Source: Fluctibacter corallii (GTDB lineage: Bacteria; Pseudomonadota; Gammaproteobacteria; Enterobacterales; Alteromonadaceae). Taken from it: 64,000 nucleotides of DNA. How positions within the stretch are numbered: the first letter of the stretch is position 1; the number at the start of each line of letters is the position of its first letter. Under the pieces are notes generated by a model. That model was not told where the DNA came from and searched no databases. It was given only the letters and a program-made list of their open reading frames with translations. The stretch spans positions 215,564 through 279,563 of the forward strand of contig NZ_JAOWKX010000002.1 in the NCBI RefSeq assembly GCF_025751585.1. Direction: 5' to 3'. The position numbers and the translations under genes are program-made. Of the stretch, positions 33,408-42,970 are shown piece by piece.

Positions 33408-35798
33408 ATGACCGATATCCACGCGCTAACACTTGAAGAGCTGTCTGCGAAACCCAGCCGAAGAATAATTAATCAGGCATTAAAAAACGATGATGCGCTA
33501 ACAGCGACGTTTATCGGACAAGAGCGAGCAAGAGACGCACTTGAATTTGGACTGGGTATTAATGCCAACGGTTATAATTTGTATGTGATGGGAGAGCATG
33601 CCACTGGGCGGTATACATTAGTGCATGAGTACATTTCTAAACATGTGCAAAATGTACCGACACCCGATGACTGGTGTTACATTAATAATTTTGAAGAAGA
33701 GCGGGAGCCCTTTGTTTTAAGACTGCCGCCGGGCGAAAGCAAAAAATTACACAAGGAAATGGAAGCCCTCATTGATGAGCTGCTAGACACGTTTCCAGCA
33801 GCATTTGATAATCCAGGTTACCAACGTAAAAAGGCCGCCATCACGCGAGAATTCGACCAACGCTACGATAAAGCGATAGATGACGTCGAGCTCTTCGCCC
33901 AAAGTCAGGGTGTAGCGATGTTTGAAGAAGGCGGCACTATTAGCTTTTCTCCTATTGTAAACGACAAACCTATCAATGATGCAGAATTTGCAAAACTGAC
34001 AGACGAGCAGCGCAAACACTATTATGATTTAATTGATACGTTAGAAAGCCGATTGAGCGAAGCGTTAATTGAGTTACCTCAGTGGAAACGAGCATCGTCT
34101 GAAAGCTTACGCCAATTAAAACGTGATACCGCAGAGCAGGGCATTCGACCACTGTTGAAAGAGTTAGAGCACAAATATGCATCTGACTTGGGTATCGTTA
34201 AATTTTTACATCAACTCAAGCCACACTTGATTGACACTGTCGTTGAAATCCTTGCTGAAGAAAGTAAAGAAGAAAAAACAGACGAATTAGACAAGCGCGC
34301 CATTCTGGAAGAGCAATACCTTCCAAACATGGTAGTGAGCCACGAACTCAATAGTGGTGCACCTGTTGTGTATGAACCTAATCCAACCTATCAGAATTTG
34401 TTTGGACGCATTGAATATACCAATGTGCAAGGCTCTGTATTTACCAATTACCGAATGCTAAGACCAGGTGCGTTGCACAAGGCGAATGGCGGTTATTTAT
34501 TGCTTGATGCAGATAAAATGATCGAGCAGCCTTTCGTGTGGGAGTCACTCAAGCTGGCGCTCAAGTTTAATGAACTGAAAATGGAAACCCCGCAACATGA
34601 AGTTGGGATGGTGAATTCCGTTACATTGAATCCCCATACCATCCCACTAAAAGTTAAGGTCTTACTGCTCGGCTCGCGCGATTTGTATTACACCTTGCAA
34701 GATTATGATGAAGAGTTTGACGAGCTGTTCCGGGTGCTGGTGGACTTTGATCATGTTATACCGCTCACGAACAAAAACCTAACGGACTTTGTCGGCAAAG
34801 TTCGTGCGAAAGTGCGAGAATTGGGCTTTGCTGCGATTACGCCCAAAGGCATGTATCGACTTGTTGAATACAGCCTTCGTCTAGCCGAGGATAAACATCA
34901 TTTATCGGCGCGATTCTCAGATGTACTTGAATTGCTAAATGAAGCGGTATTCTTTTGTCGCCAGCACCAAACATTGGAAATTGACGCGCTGCATATTGAG
35001 GAGGCGTTGAAAGCTAAAACCCATCGCACAGGCCGCGTAAGCCAAGCATTGCTTGAGGATATAAAACAAGGCCAAACGCTGATTGCAACAGATGGATTGG
35101 CAGTAGGCACAGTGAATGGGTTAACCGTGCTTGAAGTCGGTGATTCTGTGTTTGGTACACCTGCTCGGATTACGTCTACGGTGTATGCTGGCTCCAATGG
35201 TGTTGTAGATATCGAACGAGAAGTGGAGCTAGGGCAACCTATTCACTCAAAAGGCGTTATGCTGCTAACGGGGTATTTGGGGCATAAGTACGCGCAGTAT
35301 TTTCCGTTGACGTTGTCGGCGAATATCGCTTTGGAGCAGTCTTACGGCCACATTGATGGTGATAGCGCTTCGTTAGGTGAATTGGCTGCGCTGATTTCTG
35401 CGATCACCAATTTGCCAGCCAGACAAGATTTGGCTATTACTGGTTCGATTAACCAATACGGTGAAGTGCAGTCTGTTGGAGGGGTGAATGAGAAAATTGA
35501 AGGCTTTTTCACCCTGTGTCAAACCCGCGGGCTATCGGGCAAGCAAGGTGTGATTATCCCTAAATCCAATAAGATCAACCTGATGCTTCATAGCGATGTA
35601 ATACGGGCGGTAAAACTGGGTAAGTTTCATATTTATGCGGTTGAAACAGTCGATGAAGCTTTGTCTCTATTGATGGAAAAAGAAGCGGGAGAGCTTAATA
35701 GTAAAGGCCGTTACCCGAAAGGAAGTATCAATTCTTTGGCAGTGAATCGCTTGTATGGTATCGCATCCATTGTAAATGGTGGGCATGATGACGAGTAA
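33408..35798 (+). CDS. Lon-like ATP-dependent protease (S16 family, YcbZ type)
   Basis: Probable cytoplasmic protease of the Lon branch found as YcbZ in E. coli, 796 residues. The N-terminal AAA part has a degenerate Walker A (GEHATGRYT, lacking the usual Lys), as is typical for this branch, and a helical insertion at about 115-260. The S16 proteolytic domain carries the Ser-Lys dyad: Ser653 in DGDSAS and Lys696 in NEKIEG. Intermediate motifs YEPNPTYQNLFGRIEY and GALHKANGGYLLLDA are characteristic. A GTG 3 codons upstream (33399) is an alternative start; no ribosome binding site favours either. A 22-base palindrome overlaps its stop codon. Confidence 0.92.
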   Translation: MTDIHALTLEELSAKPSRRIINQALKNDDALTATFIGQERARDALEFGLGINANGYNLYVMGEHATGRYTLVHEYISKHVQNVPTPDDWCYINNFEEEREPFVLRLPPGESKKLHKEMEALIDELLDTFPAAFDNPGYQRKKAAITREFDQRYDKAIDDVELFAQSQGVAMFEEGGTISFSPIVNDKPINDAEFAKLTDEQRKHYYDLIDTLESRLSEALIELPQWKRASSESLRQLKRDTAEQGIRPLLKELEHKYASDLGIVKFLHQLKPHLIDTVVEILAEESKEEKTDELDKRAILEEQYLPNMVVSHELNSGAPVVYEPNPTYQNLFGRIEYTNVQGSVFTNYRMLRPGALHKANGGYLLLDADKMIEQPFVWESLKLALKFNELKMETPQHEVGMVNSVTLNPHTIPLKVKVLLLGSRDLYYTLQDYDEEFDELFRVLVDFDHVIPLTNKNLTDFVGKVRAKVRELGFAAITPKGMYRLVEYSLRLAEDKHHLSARFSDVLELLNEAVFFCRQHQTLEIDALHIEEALKAKTHRTGRVSQALLEDIKQGQTLIATDGLAVGTVNGLTVLEVGDSVFGTPARITSTVYAGSNGVVDIEREVELGQPIHSKGVMLLTGYLGHKYAQYFPLTLSANIALEQSYGHIDGDSASLGELAALISAITNLPARQDLAITGSINQYGEVQSVGGVNEKIEGFFTLCQTRGLSGKQGVIIPKSNKINLMLHSDVIRAVKLGKFHIYAVETVDEALSLLMEKEAGELNSKGRYPKGSINSLAVNRLYGIASIVNGGHDDE

Positions 35799-35814
35799 CA
35801 CCATGGTGTTGCTC
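35793..35814. repeat. 22-base palindrome over the stop codon of the Lon-like gene
   Basis: GAG-T-AACACCATGGTGTT-G-CTC is a near-perfect palindrome spanning the TAA of the Lon-like gene. There is no loop or T-run for a terminator; a protein-binding dyad or RNA duplex end is possible. Confidence 0.5.
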
Positions 35815-35876
35815 AAATTATCCTATCGAAATGTATCGTTAATAACATGCCCTCAAAAGGCGCAACAGAGTAATGT

Positions 35877-36359
35877 ATGAAAATTTCTAAAGATTCAGTC
35901 GTTCAGTTCCATTACAAAATAACTGACTTAGAAGGCAATGAGCTAGAATCAAGCTACGATTCACATCCCGCCCTGTATTTGCATGGCCATAGTAATATGA
36001 TGGAAGGCATTGAAAGCTTGCTGGATGGGAAAGAAAAAGGAGATAAGGTCACGGGAGAGCTTGCGCCAGAAGTGACCTTTGGCCAACGTATCGAAGATGC
36101 AAGCCAACGTGTTCCCGTTAAGCACTTAACGGGCGCAGAGAAATGGGCACCGGGCATGACTGCAATTGTTCACACTGATCAAGGTCAGCGTCAGGTAACA
36201 ATTATGAAAATGGGTAAGTTTATGGCCACAGTCGATTTGAATCACCCATTAGCAGGACAAACGTTGATTTTCGATTTGGAAGTCACTGACGTAAGAGAGG
36301 CTTCAGAAGATGAGATTTCTCATGGTCACGCGCATGGCGTGGGTGGTCATCAACATTAA
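35877..36359 (+). CDS. slyD: FKBP-type peptidyl-prolyl isomerase SlyD-like
   Basis: Cytoplasmic prolyl isomerase and chaperone of 160 residues. Features: an FKBP half starting VQFHYKITD, then the flap (IF) chaperone domain inserted near LAPEVTFGQRIEDASQRVP, and return to FKBP with NHPLAGQTLIFDLEV. The C-terminal metal-binding tail is very short (SHGHAHGVGGHQH, five His, no Cys) compared with the long His/Cys tail of E. coli SlyD, so nickel storage is probably limited. The related FkpB lacks such a tail, supporting SlyD. It is 78 bases after the Lon-like gene. Confidence 0.92.
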   Translation: MKISKDSVVQFHYKITDLEGNELESSYDSHPALYLHGHSNMMEGIESLLDGKEKGDKVTGELAPEVTFGQRIEDASQRVPVKHLTGAEKWAPGMTAIVHTDQGQRQVTIMKMGKFMATVDLNHPLAGQTLIFDLEVTDVREASEDEISHGHAHGVGGHQH

Positions 36360-36376
36360 CGAATTAAATGGCGGGC

Positions 36377-36394
36377 AGGGGGATGGCTCCCCCT
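36377..36394 (+). terminator. GC-rich hairpin between slyD and yhbY
   Basis: AGGGGGA, a TGGC loop and TCCCCCT followed by TTC, placed between the convergent slyD and yhbY. The T-run is short, so termination may be partial. Confidence 0.5.
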
Positions 36395-36404
36395 TTCGGT
36401 GCCA

Positions 36405-36701
36405 TTACAGTTTTGGGATGGTGATTTTTTTGTCTTCGCTTTGGCGGAAGATCACGAGAACATGACCAATGACCTGAAGTTTGATTGCGCCTGTTTCACG
36501 TACGATGGCGTCCATGATCAGGGTTTTTTCTTCACGGTCGTCAGTCGGCACTTTCACCTTGATTAACTCATGATGTGCAAGTGAACTGTCGATTTCAGCA
36601 AGAACGCCTTCGGTCAAACCATTTCCACCCAGTTGTACAACGGGCTTAAGCGAATGGGCTAGGCCCTTTAGGTATTGTTTTTGTTTGTTGGATAACTTCA
36701 T
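36405..36701 (-). CDS. yhbY: RNA-binding protein YhbY (CRM domain)
   Basis: Small CRM-domain protein of 98 residues associated with pre-50S particles in E. coli. Family marks are LSNKQKQYLKGLAH at the start, the GxxG loop as LGGNGL near residue 26, and VLVIFRQ near the end. In E. coli it is divergent from rlmE-ftsH; here the divergent neighbour is the decayed rlmE described below, followed by ftsH. Confidence 0.95.
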   Translation of the reverse strand: MKLSNKQKQYLKGLAHSLKPVVQLGGNGLTEGVLAEIDSSLAHHELIKVKVPTDDREEKTLIMDAIVRETGAIKLQVIGHVLVIFRQSEDKKITIPKL

Positions 36702-36796
36702 TCAGAAATTTTTCTTACAAAATAATTAAAAGTTTAAGGTTGAAAACCGCTATTCTAACGCCATCTTGCACATATGCCTATTTTCTTAGTAAATAA

Positions 36797-37183
36797 ATGA
36801 CAAAAAAGCAATCAATTGAACGTAAACCGCTTGGGTTAGGTGCTTTTTCATCATTTGGGGTAAGTAGATGTAATGGCATGGTTGTGAACAAATTTGGCGC
36901 GTAATCCGTAGAGGAACATATGTAGTCATAACAATCAATAAAGACAAAATGTTCGAATGAATACACTTTGTCTGTTGTAGTAAAGTGTTGAGGTGCAATT
37001 TGAGTGACCAACAACACGTAAACCAAATCATAGTTTTGCTGTCAAAGCCTTGCATAGTGAAGGGTTTGATAAATTTATCAAAGTGTTACGGGAACGTTTT
37101 CTATAAGTAATATCCGTAATTCAGATTGATTAAAAGCACGTTGAATAGAAGTATATCTTGTAGCGACGGGCTTTAAACTGTAG
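36797..37183 (+). pseudogene. rlmE: Decayed rlmE (23S rRNA U2552 2'-O-methyltransferase, RrmJ/FtsJ)
   Basis: No intact gene fills this gap, but it holds remnants of rlmE, which normally sits here between yhbY and ftsH. The C-terminus is clear: 37124-37183 reads D*LKAR*IEVYLVATGF then KL and a stop, matching residue for residue the RlmE ending DSSRARSREVYIVATG, with each of the two stops one base away from a Ser codon. In another frame, 37032-37103 reads SFAVKALHSEGFDKF, matching SFVVKVFQGEGFDEY of the family. Upstream parts are fainter: an ATG at 36797 opens MTKK and later LGA at 36836, recalling the start and the DLGAAPGG SAM loop. The whole is about 390 bases instead of about 630, so deletions, frameshifts and stops have accumulated. 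Not functional. Confidence 0.88.
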
Positions 37184-37242
37184 TAGTCTTGTTAGACAAG
37201 CCATCAGTTAGAACAGAATTGTAAACATAGAGGTTATCAGCG

Positions 37243-39180
37243 TTGAGCGACATGGCAAAAAATTTAATACTTTGGTTAGTGATCGCCGTTGTTTTGATGT
37301 CGGTTTTTCAGAGTTTTTCTCCGAGTGAATCGTCACGAGTAGCAACGGATTATACCACCTTCTTGAACCAAGCTAATCAAGGCATGGTAAAAGAGGTTCA
37401 TATTGATAGCGAGGCACGTGAAATCCGTGGTGTAAAAACCAACGGAGACACCTTTGTCACGTACATTCCTTATTTCGACGATCAGCTAATATCAGATTTG
37501 GTTAGCAAGAACGTAAAAATTAAGGGTGAGCCGCCTGAAAAGCAGTCAATGCTAGCAACCATTTTTATCTCTTGGTTCCCAATGTTGTTGCTTATTGGTG
37601 TGTGGATATTCTTCATGCGTCAAATGCAAGGCGGGGGCGGCCGCGGTGCTATGTCGTTTGGTAAGAGTAAAGCGCGCCTATTAGGCGAAGACCAAATTAA
37701 AACGACATTTGCTGATGTCGCTGGCTGCGACGAAGCAAAAGAAGACGTGGTCGAATTGGTAGACTTCTTGCGTGACCCAACCAAATTCCAAAAGCTTGGC
37801 GGTAAAATTCCGAAAGGCGTGCTGATGGTAGGTCCTCCAGGAACAGGTAAAACCTTGTTGGCTAAAGCGATCGCCGGTGAAGCAAAAGTGCCGTTTTTCA
37901 CTATTTCTGGTTCAGATTTCGTGGAAATGTTTGTTGGTGTAGGTGCATCGCGTGTACGCGATATGTTTGAGCAAGCCAAAAAGTCTGCGCCTTGCATTAT
38001 TTTCATCGACGAAATTGACGCCGTAGGCCGCCAACGTGGCGCGGGTTTAGGTGGTGGTCATGATGAACGTGAGCAAACCTTGAACCAAATGCTAGTAGAA
38101 ATGGACGGGTTTGAAGGCCATGAAGGTATTATCGTAATTGCGGCGACAAACCGCCCTGATGTACTTGACCCTGCATTGCTTCGCCCTGGTCGTTTTGATC
38201 GTCAGGTTGTTGTAGGTCTACCCGATATTCGTGGACGTGAGCAAATTCTTAAGGTGCACATTCGTAAAGTACCTGTTGCTGACAACGTTGACCCATCTGT
38301 TATTGCGCGTGGTACGCCGGGGTTCTCAGGTGCAGATTTAGCTAACTTAGTTAATGAAGCCGCGTTGTTCGCTGCGCGCTCAAACAAACGTTTGGTGTCG
38401 ATGGAAGAATTCGATAAAGCAAAAGACAAAATTATGATGGGCTCTGAGCGCAAGTCTATGGTGATGTCTGAAGACGAGAAAACCATGACCGCTTATCACG
38501 AAGCTGGCCATGCTATCGTTGGTCGCTTAGTGCCAGAGCACGACCCCGTTTACAAGGTATCGATTATTCCACGTGGGCGCGCCCTTGGTGTTACGATGTA
38601 TTTGCCAGAGCAAGATCGCGTAAGCCACAGTAAACAGCATTTGGAAAGCATGATTTCGAGCCTGTTTGGCGGGCGTATTGCTGAGCAAATTATTTATGGT
38701 GACGATAAGGTCACGACGGGTGCGTCAAATGACATTGAGCGAGCAACGGATATTGCCCGTAAAATGGTAACTCAGTGGGGCTTATCTACCAAGATGGGAC
38801 CAATGCTTTATGCAGAAGAGGAAGGTGAAGTATTCTTGGGCCGCAGCATGTCTAAAGCCAAGCATATGTCTGACGACACTGCACGAGCAATAGATGCAGA
38901 GATCAAATCATTAATTGATCGTAACTACGAACGTGCTGAAACCATTCTTAAAGACAATATCGATATCCTTCATTCAATGAAAGACGCACTGATGAAGTAC
39001 GAAACCATTGATGCGAAGCAAATCGATGATTTAATGGAGCGTAAAGACGTTAGACCTCCGGCTGATTGGGATGATTCTAAGAAGAATGATAACGATAAGC
39101 CAACAGGCGGGGCGACTGTCAGCCAAGATCCGGACGATAAAAAGCCGGGCATTGGAAAACCTGGTGACGTTACGAGCTAA
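37243..39180 (+). CDS. ftsH: ATP-dependent zinc metalloprotease FtsH
   Basis: Hexameric inner-membrane protease that degrades membrane proteins, LpxC and sigma-32 in E. coli. Two transmembrane helices flank a periplasmic domain (about 5-25 and 100-120). The AAA module has Walker A GPPGTGKT near 198 and the second region of homology [19 protein letters not shown]. The zinc motif is HEAGH near residue 420. The C-terminal tail is Lys/Asp/Pro-rich. The TTG start was chosen because AGAGG lies 9 bases before it; an ATG 3 codons later (37252) is also possible. It lost its usual upstream partner rlmE to decay, so its promoter probably lies within or before the pseudogene. Confidence 0.97.
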   Translation: MSDMAKNLILWLVIAVVLMSVFQSFSPSESSRVATDYTTFLNQANQGMVKEVHIDSEAREIRGVKTNGDTFVTYIPYFDDQLISDLVSKNVKIKGEPPEKQSMLATIFISWFPMLLLIGVWIFFMRQMQGGGGRGAMSFGKSKARLLGEDQIKTTFADVAGCDEAKEDVVELVDFLRDPTKFQKLGGKIPKGVLMVGPPGTGKTLLAKAIAGEAKVPFFTISGSDFVEMFVGVGASRVRDMFEQAKKSAPCIIFIDEIDAVGRQRGAGLGGGHDEREQTLNQMLVEMDGFEGHEGIIVIAATNRPDVLDPALLRPGRFDRQVVVGLPDIRGREQILKVHIRKVPVADNVDPSVIARGTPGFSGADLANLVNEAALFAARSNKRLVSMEEFDKAKDKIMMGSERKSMVMSEDEKTMTAYHEAGHAIVGRLVPEHDPVYKVSIIPRGRALGVTMYLPEQDRVSHSKQHLESMISSLFGGRIAEQIIYGDDKVTTGASNDIERATDIARKMVTQWGLSTKMGPMLYAEEEGEVFLGRSMSKAKHMSDDTARAIDAEIKSLIDRNYERAETILKDNIDILHSMKDALMKYETIDAKQIDDLMERKDVRPPADWDDSKKNDNDKPTGGATVSQDPDDKKPGIGKPGDVTS

Positions 39181-39201
39181 AACACTAATTTTGTTTCAAC
39201 T

Positions 39202-39236
39202 AAGGCCGAGTTAAGCATTTAACTCGGCCTTTTTTT
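39202..39236 (+). terminator. Intrinsic terminator of ftsH
   Basis: A 13-base stem AAGGCCGAGTTAA / TTAACTCGGCCTT around a GCAT loop, followed by a T-run. Confidence 0.92.
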
Positions 39237-39245
39237 GTATATAAT
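39218..39245 (+). promoter_or_regulatory. Candidate promoter of folP-glmM
   Basis: A perfect -10 TATAAT at 39240-39245, 30 bases before the folP ATG. The best -35 is TTTAAC at 39218-39223 (16-base spacing), which lies inside the ftsH terminator stem. Confidence 0.4.
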
Positions 39246-39274
39246 TCTCGTCAGAATAATAACGACGACATTGC

Positions 39275-40096
39275 ATGCAATTTAAAGACACAGTTATCGA
39301 CCTTTCTACGCCCAAAGTGATGGGTATTCTTAACGTTACCCCAGATTCGTTTTCAGACGGTGGTCATTATAAGCAGCTAGATATGGCTATCAAACATGCT
39401 GAAAAAATGGCGAGCGAAGGCGCGGTGTTTATCGACGTGGGTGGAGAGTCTACTCGTCCTGGTGCAGCTGATGTATCTCTGCAACAAGAGCTTGATCGTG
39501 TTATTCCCGTTATTGAAAAGATAACCACGTCGCTAGATGTGATCGTTTCTATCGATACCAGTAAAGCTGACGTAATGCGAGAAGCAGTCAAGGCCGGTGC
39601 AGGGTTAATTAATGATGTGCGAGCACTCCAGGAAGAAGGTGCTTTACGTGCAGCAGCCGAAGCGAATGTACCGATTTGCTTGATGCATATGCAGGGCCAG
39701 CCGAGAACTATGCAAAACGCCCCGTCTTATGAAAATGTCGTCGAAGATGTCATGCTTTTCTTGCGCTCTCGCATTGAAGCGTGTGTGAAAGCTGGTATTA
39801 ACGATAAGTCGATATTACTGGATCCGGGATTTGGATTCGGAAAACGAGTAGAAGACAATTATCAAATACTAAAACACTTGGCGCAATTCTCCCGTTTGGC
39901 ATGTCCGTTACTGGTGGGGTTGTCGAGAAAGTCTATGTTAGGAGCGGTTACACAGCGTGATGTCGATGAAAGACTGGCTGGTAGCATCGCAGGGGCAACG
40001 CTGTGTGCGTTAAATGGTGCGAGTGTAATCCGAGTTCATGACGTAAAAGAAACTGTTGATGCAGTTAGTGTAGTAACTGCTATGCAAACCCTATAA
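39275..40096 (+). CDS. folP: Dihydropteroate synthase
   Basis: Folate-pathway enzyme condensing 6-hydroxymethyl-dihydropterin pyrophosphate with p-aminobenzoate; target of sulfonamides. The TIM-barrel product is 273 residues. Conserved loops: [14 protein letters not shown] (loop 1), GGESTRPGA (loop 2, the pABA/sulfonamide region), and later DPGFGFGK and GLSRKSML. No strong ribosome binding site precedes the ATG. glmM follows 11 bases later, as in E. coli. Confidence 0.97.
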   Translation: MQFKDTVIDLSTPKVMGILNVTPDSFSDGGHYKQLDMAIKHAEKMASEGAVFIDVGGESTRPGAADVSLQQELDRVIPVIEKITTSLDVIVSIDTSKADVMREAVKAGAGLINDVRALQEEGALRAAAEANVPICLMHMQGQPRTMQNAPSYENVVEDVMLFLRSRIEACVKAGINDKSILLDPGFGFGKRVEDNYQILKHLAQFSRLACPLLVGLSRKSMLGAVTQRDVDERLAGSIAGATLCALNGASVIRVHDVKETVDAVSVVTAMQTL

Positions 40097-40107
40097 GGAA
40101 AAAAATC

Positions 40108-41448
40108 ATGGGTGACAGAAAATATTTTGGTACTGATGGCATTCGCGGCAAAGTCGGAGAAAGCCAAATTAATCCTGAGTTTGTTACAAAGCTGGGCTGG
40201 GCTGCGGGTAAAGTACTCGCAGGGCAGGGCACGAATAAAGTATTGATTGGCAAAGATACGCGCATATCAGGCTACATGCTCGAATCTGCGCTTGAGGCTG
40301 GATTGTCAGCAGCGGGTATTAACATTGGTTTGTTGGGACCAATGCCGACACCTGCCATTGCTTATCTGACTAAAACTTTTCGCTCAGAAGCCGGTATAGT
40401 CATAAGCGCCTCTCATAACCCCTATTATGATAATGGCATTAAATTCTTCTCGGCCAACGGTTTTAAATTGGACGACGATATTGAGTTAGCGATAGAGCGC
40501 CAAATGGATAAGCCCATGACATGTGTCGCCTCTGATAAGCTTGGAAAAGCCTATCGAATTGACGATGCTGCTGGTCGCTATATTGAATTCTGTAAGGGGA
40601 CTTTCCCCTCTGATTTATCTCTCAAAGGAATGAAGATTGTTGTCGATTGTGCCCACGGTGCCACCTATCACATCGCGCCAAACGTATTAGGTGAGTTGGG
40701 TGCTGAAGTCATTGAAATTGGTACATCACCTAATGGCACCAACATTAACGACAAAGTCGGCGCAACGTCGATGAAAGCGATTCGCGATGCAGTGCTTGAA
40801 CACAATGCAGACTTAGGTTTCGCGTTGGATGGTGACGGTGATCGCATTATGATGGTTGATGAGAAAGGCAACATCATCGATGGAGATCAAATTGTCTATG
40901 TTATCGCCCGTGATGCATTAAAGTCAGGGCGCTTAAATGGTGGTGTCGTCGGTACCCTCATGAGTAACCTAGGCCTTGAAATAGCGCTTGGTAAATTGGG
41001 TATTCCATTTGCGAGAAGTAAAGTAGGGGACCGTTATGTCATGGAAATGCTGCAAGAGCGAGACTGGGCAATTGGAGGTGAAAATTCAGGACATGTGTTG
41101 AACCTGAATGTGACGTCTACAGGAGATGGTATTGTTGCTGGCTTACAGGTTATTACTGCCATGTTGCGCTCACAAATGAGCCTTTATGACTTGTGTCAAG
41201 GGATGGAAATGTTCCCTCAAAATCTCGTAAATGTTAGGTTTGAAGCGAATGATGATCCTCTTCAACATGCCGATGTTAAGGCGGCAGTGAAAGAAGCCGA
41301 AGCTGCGATGGGTAAGAATGGTCGAGTTTTACTGCGAAAGAGTGGCACTGAGCCTCTTATTCGCGTGATGGTAGAGGCGCATGACCCGCAAGATTCATCA
41401 AAATGGTCAGAAACGATAGCTGACGTTGTGCGCAAAGTAACCAGTTAA
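40108..41448 (+). CDS. glmM: Phosphoglucosamine mutase GlmM
   Basis: Converts glucosamine-6-phosphate to glucosamine-1-phosphate on the way to UDP-GlcNAc, the precursor of peptidoglycan and LPS. The 446 residues match the family. The active-site phosphoserine is Ser102 in [14 protein letters not shown]; the metal loop is DGDGDR near 243; the sugar-binding GGENSGH near 327; and the phosphate-binding [12 protein letters not shown] near the C-terminus. A GGAAAAAA leader element precedes the ATG. Downstream of folP, as in E. coli. Confidence 0.98.
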   Translation: MGDRKYFGTDGIRGKVGESQINPEFVTKLGWAAGKVLAGQGTNKVLIGKDTRISGYMLESALEAGLSAAGINIGLLGPMPTPAIAYLTKTFRSEAGIVISASHNPYYDNGIKFFSANGFKLDDDIELAIERQMDKPMTCVASDKLGKAYRIDDAAGRYIEFCKGTFPSDLSLKGMKIVVDCAHGATYHIAPNVLGELGAEVIEIGTSPNGTNINDKVGATSMKAIRDAVLEHNADLGFALDGDGDRIMMVDEKGNIIDGDQIVYVIARDALKSGRLNGGVVGTLMSNLGLEIALGKLGIPFARSKVGDRYVMEMLQERDWAIGGENSGHVLNLNVTSTGDGIVAGLQVITAMLRSQMSLYDLCQGMEMFPQNLVNVRFEANDDPLQHADVKAAVKEAEAAMGKNGRVLLRKSGTEPLIRVMVEAHDPQDSSKWSETIADVVRKVTS

Positions 41449-41480
41449 ACACAATTTTAAGAAATTTTGCTGTTGACTAC

Positions 41481-41509
41481 TTGTATATTGTCAATGGGTT
41501 AGATAATAT
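41481..41509 (+). promoter_or_regulatory. Candidate promoter of tpiA-secG
   Basis: TTGTAT (41481-41486), 17 bases, TAATAT (41504-41509), 32 bases before the tpiA ATG, which itself has a good AAGGAA ribosome binding site. Confidence 0.45.
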
Positions 41510-41541
41510 CTCGCCCGCTTTCGAGGGGCTAAGGAAACATA

Positions 41542-42294
41542 ATGAATACGTTACGTCGCCCAGTCGTTGCTGGTAATTGGAAAATGAATGGTAACAAAGC
41601 CTTGGCTTCAGAAATGAGTCAAGCTTTTGATAATCAACACTTTAACAATGTTGAAGTCATTGTTTGTCCTCCTTTTCCTTTATTAACGCAACTATCCAAA
41701 GAAAGCGTAAAAGTGGGAGCGCAGAATATCAGCAAGTTTGATTCTGGTGCACACACTGGCGAGGTATCAGCAGATATTCTGAAAGATGCCGGATGTGAAT
41801 ATGTTATTGTTGGTCACTCCGAACGTCGTGTCGATAATTTTGAGTCCAATGGACTTGTGGCAGACAAAGTAGACATAGCATTAAAAAACGGTTTACATCC
41901 AATCTTATGTATCGGTGAACCCGAAGATGTAAGAGACGCCGGCGACTTATTCGATTTTCTCAGCGCACAATTAAATGCGGTCGTGAGTAAAGTGGGAATA
42001 GACGCATTTGCTCAGTTAACTATAGCGTATGAACCTATTTGGGCTATTGGAACAGGAAAAACTGCTTCCCCTGAGCAAGCGCAAGAAGTACATGGTTTTA
42101 TCCGTGACTTCTTAGCAACGCGTAACAAAGAGGTTGCGCAGAAAATAAGAATTCTTTACGGTGGCAGTGTTAAAGCTGACAATGCGACTGAATTATTTAG
42201 CCAGCCTGATGTGGATGGCGGCTTAATTGGTGGGGCAAGTTTAGACCCACAAAGTTTTATTAGCATTTGTCGCTCAGCAGCAGAAATTGCATAA
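41542..42294 (+). CDS. tpiA: Triosephosphate isomerase
   Basis: Glycolytic TIM-barrel dimer interconverting dihydroxyacetone phosphate and glyceraldehyde-3-phosphate. The 250-residue product has catalytic Lys14 (GNWKMNG), His92 (VIVGHSERR) and Glu164 (AYEPIWAIGTGK), and the phosphate-gripping loops LYGGSVK and DGGLIGGASL. The site between glmM and secG is typical of Pseudomonas and Alteromonadales but differs from E. coli, where tpiA is elsewhere. Confidence 0.98.
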   Translation: MNTLRRPVVAGNWKMNGNKALASEMSQAFDNQHFNNVEVIVCPPFPLLTQLSKESVKVGAQNISKFDSGAHTGEVSADILKDAGCEYVIVGHSERRVDNFESNGLVADKVDIALKNGLHPILCIGEPEDVRDAGDLFDFLSAQLNAVVSKVGIDAFAQLTIAYEPIWAIGTGKTASPEQAQEVHGFIRDFLATRNKEVAQKIRILYGGSVKADNATELFSQPDVDGGLIGGASLDPQSFISICRSAAEIA

Positions 42295-42318
42295 ACGGCA
42301 AAAGCGAAGAGGAATAGT

Positions 42319-42651
42319 ATGTTTTACGAAATACTCATTGTTGTATACCTAATTGTAGCCTTGATGCTAATCGGCATGGTGCTTATTCAACAAGGTAAAG
42401 GTGCAGACATGGGCGCGTCATTTGGTGGCGGTGGTTCAAACACGGTGTTTGGTTCGACCGGGTCAGGTAACTTCATGACACGTACTACAGCCATTTTAGC
42501 AACGTTGTTTTTCGTGATTAGTTTGATTTTGGGTAATCAAACATCTGAAACGGAAAAGAAGGTTGATCAGTGGGAGCAGCTTGAACAATCTGCGGCAGAC
42601 GCTGACGTTCCAGTAGCTGAAAAGCAGCAAGAGTCAGACGTTCCTAACTAA
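42319..42651 (+). CDS. secG: Protein translocase subunit SecG
   Basis: Small inner-membrane subunit of the SecYEG channel, 110 residues, with two transmembrane helices (about 4-24 and 52-73) separated by the conserved loop QQGKGADMGASFGGGGSNTVFGS. The acidic, Gln-rich C-terminal tail (after residue 75) is variable in the family. 24 bases after tpiA with AAGAGGAA as ribosome binding site; the tRNA-Leu gene starts 7 bases after its stop codon, the same linkage as in E. coli. Confidence 0.96.
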   Translation: MFYEILIVVYLIVALMLIGMVLIQQGKGADMGASFGGGGSNTVFGSTGSGNFMTRTTAILATLFFVISLILGNQTSETEKKVDQWEQLEQSAADADVPVAEKQQESDVPN

Positions 42652-42658
42652 TATATAC

Positions 42659-42744
42659 GCGGAAGTGGTGGAATTGGTAGACACGCCATCTTGAGGGGGT
42701 GGTGAGCATAGCTCGTGCGGGTTCAAGTCCCGCTTTCCGCACCA
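42659..42744 (+). tRNA. tRNA-Leu (anticodon GAG)
   Basis: 86 bases with encoded CCA. Acceptor stem GCGGAAG/TTTCCGC, a D-arm with GGTGGAATTGGTAGACAC, anticodon arm CCATC-TTGAGGG-GGTGG with anticodon GAG, a class II variable arm (TGAGCATAGCTCG), and T-arm GCGGGTTCAAGTCCCGC. It reads CUU/CUC codons. It very closely resembles E. coli leuU, which also follows secG. Confidence 0.97.
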
Positions 42745-42752
42745 AATTGTTT

Positions 42753-42778
42753 AAAAGCGCCTATTAAGGCGCTTTTTT
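42753..42778 (+). terminator. Terminator after tRNA-Leu
   Basis: AAAAGCGCC, loop TATTAA, GGCGCTTTT and TT, 9 bases after the tRNA. Confidence 0.9.
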
Positions 42779-42941
42779 CGTTCTGAACTCCCCAGTTTTG
42801 CCTGTTTTAACGGCGGGGTTTTAACACTTCCTGTTTTGTTTCAATCGTTCTATAAAAATAACTTGGTTGTTTCGCTTGATTTTACACGCTTACCGCATTC
42901 GCCAAGTGTCGTTTTCTTAAGATAAAATCCAACAAAAACCC

Positions 42942-42970
42942 TGTTTATCCTCAGCATGAGACGCTATACT
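42942..42970 (+). promoter_or_regulatory. Candidate promoter of pnp
   Basis: TATACT at 42965-42970 is a good -10, with TGTTTA (42942-42947) as a weak -35 at 17-base spacing. It leaves a 45-base leader before the GTG. The 240 bases between the tRNA terminator and pnp otherwise hold nothing recognisable; rpsO, which usually precedes pnp, is absent. Confidence 0.35.

Noticed and set aside
36778..37055. Open frames of 82 and 89 codons on the minus strand in the yhbY-ftsH gap
   Set aside because: They lie antisense to the rlmE remnants, have no family resemblance and no ribosome binding site; the plus-strand remnants explain the sequence better.
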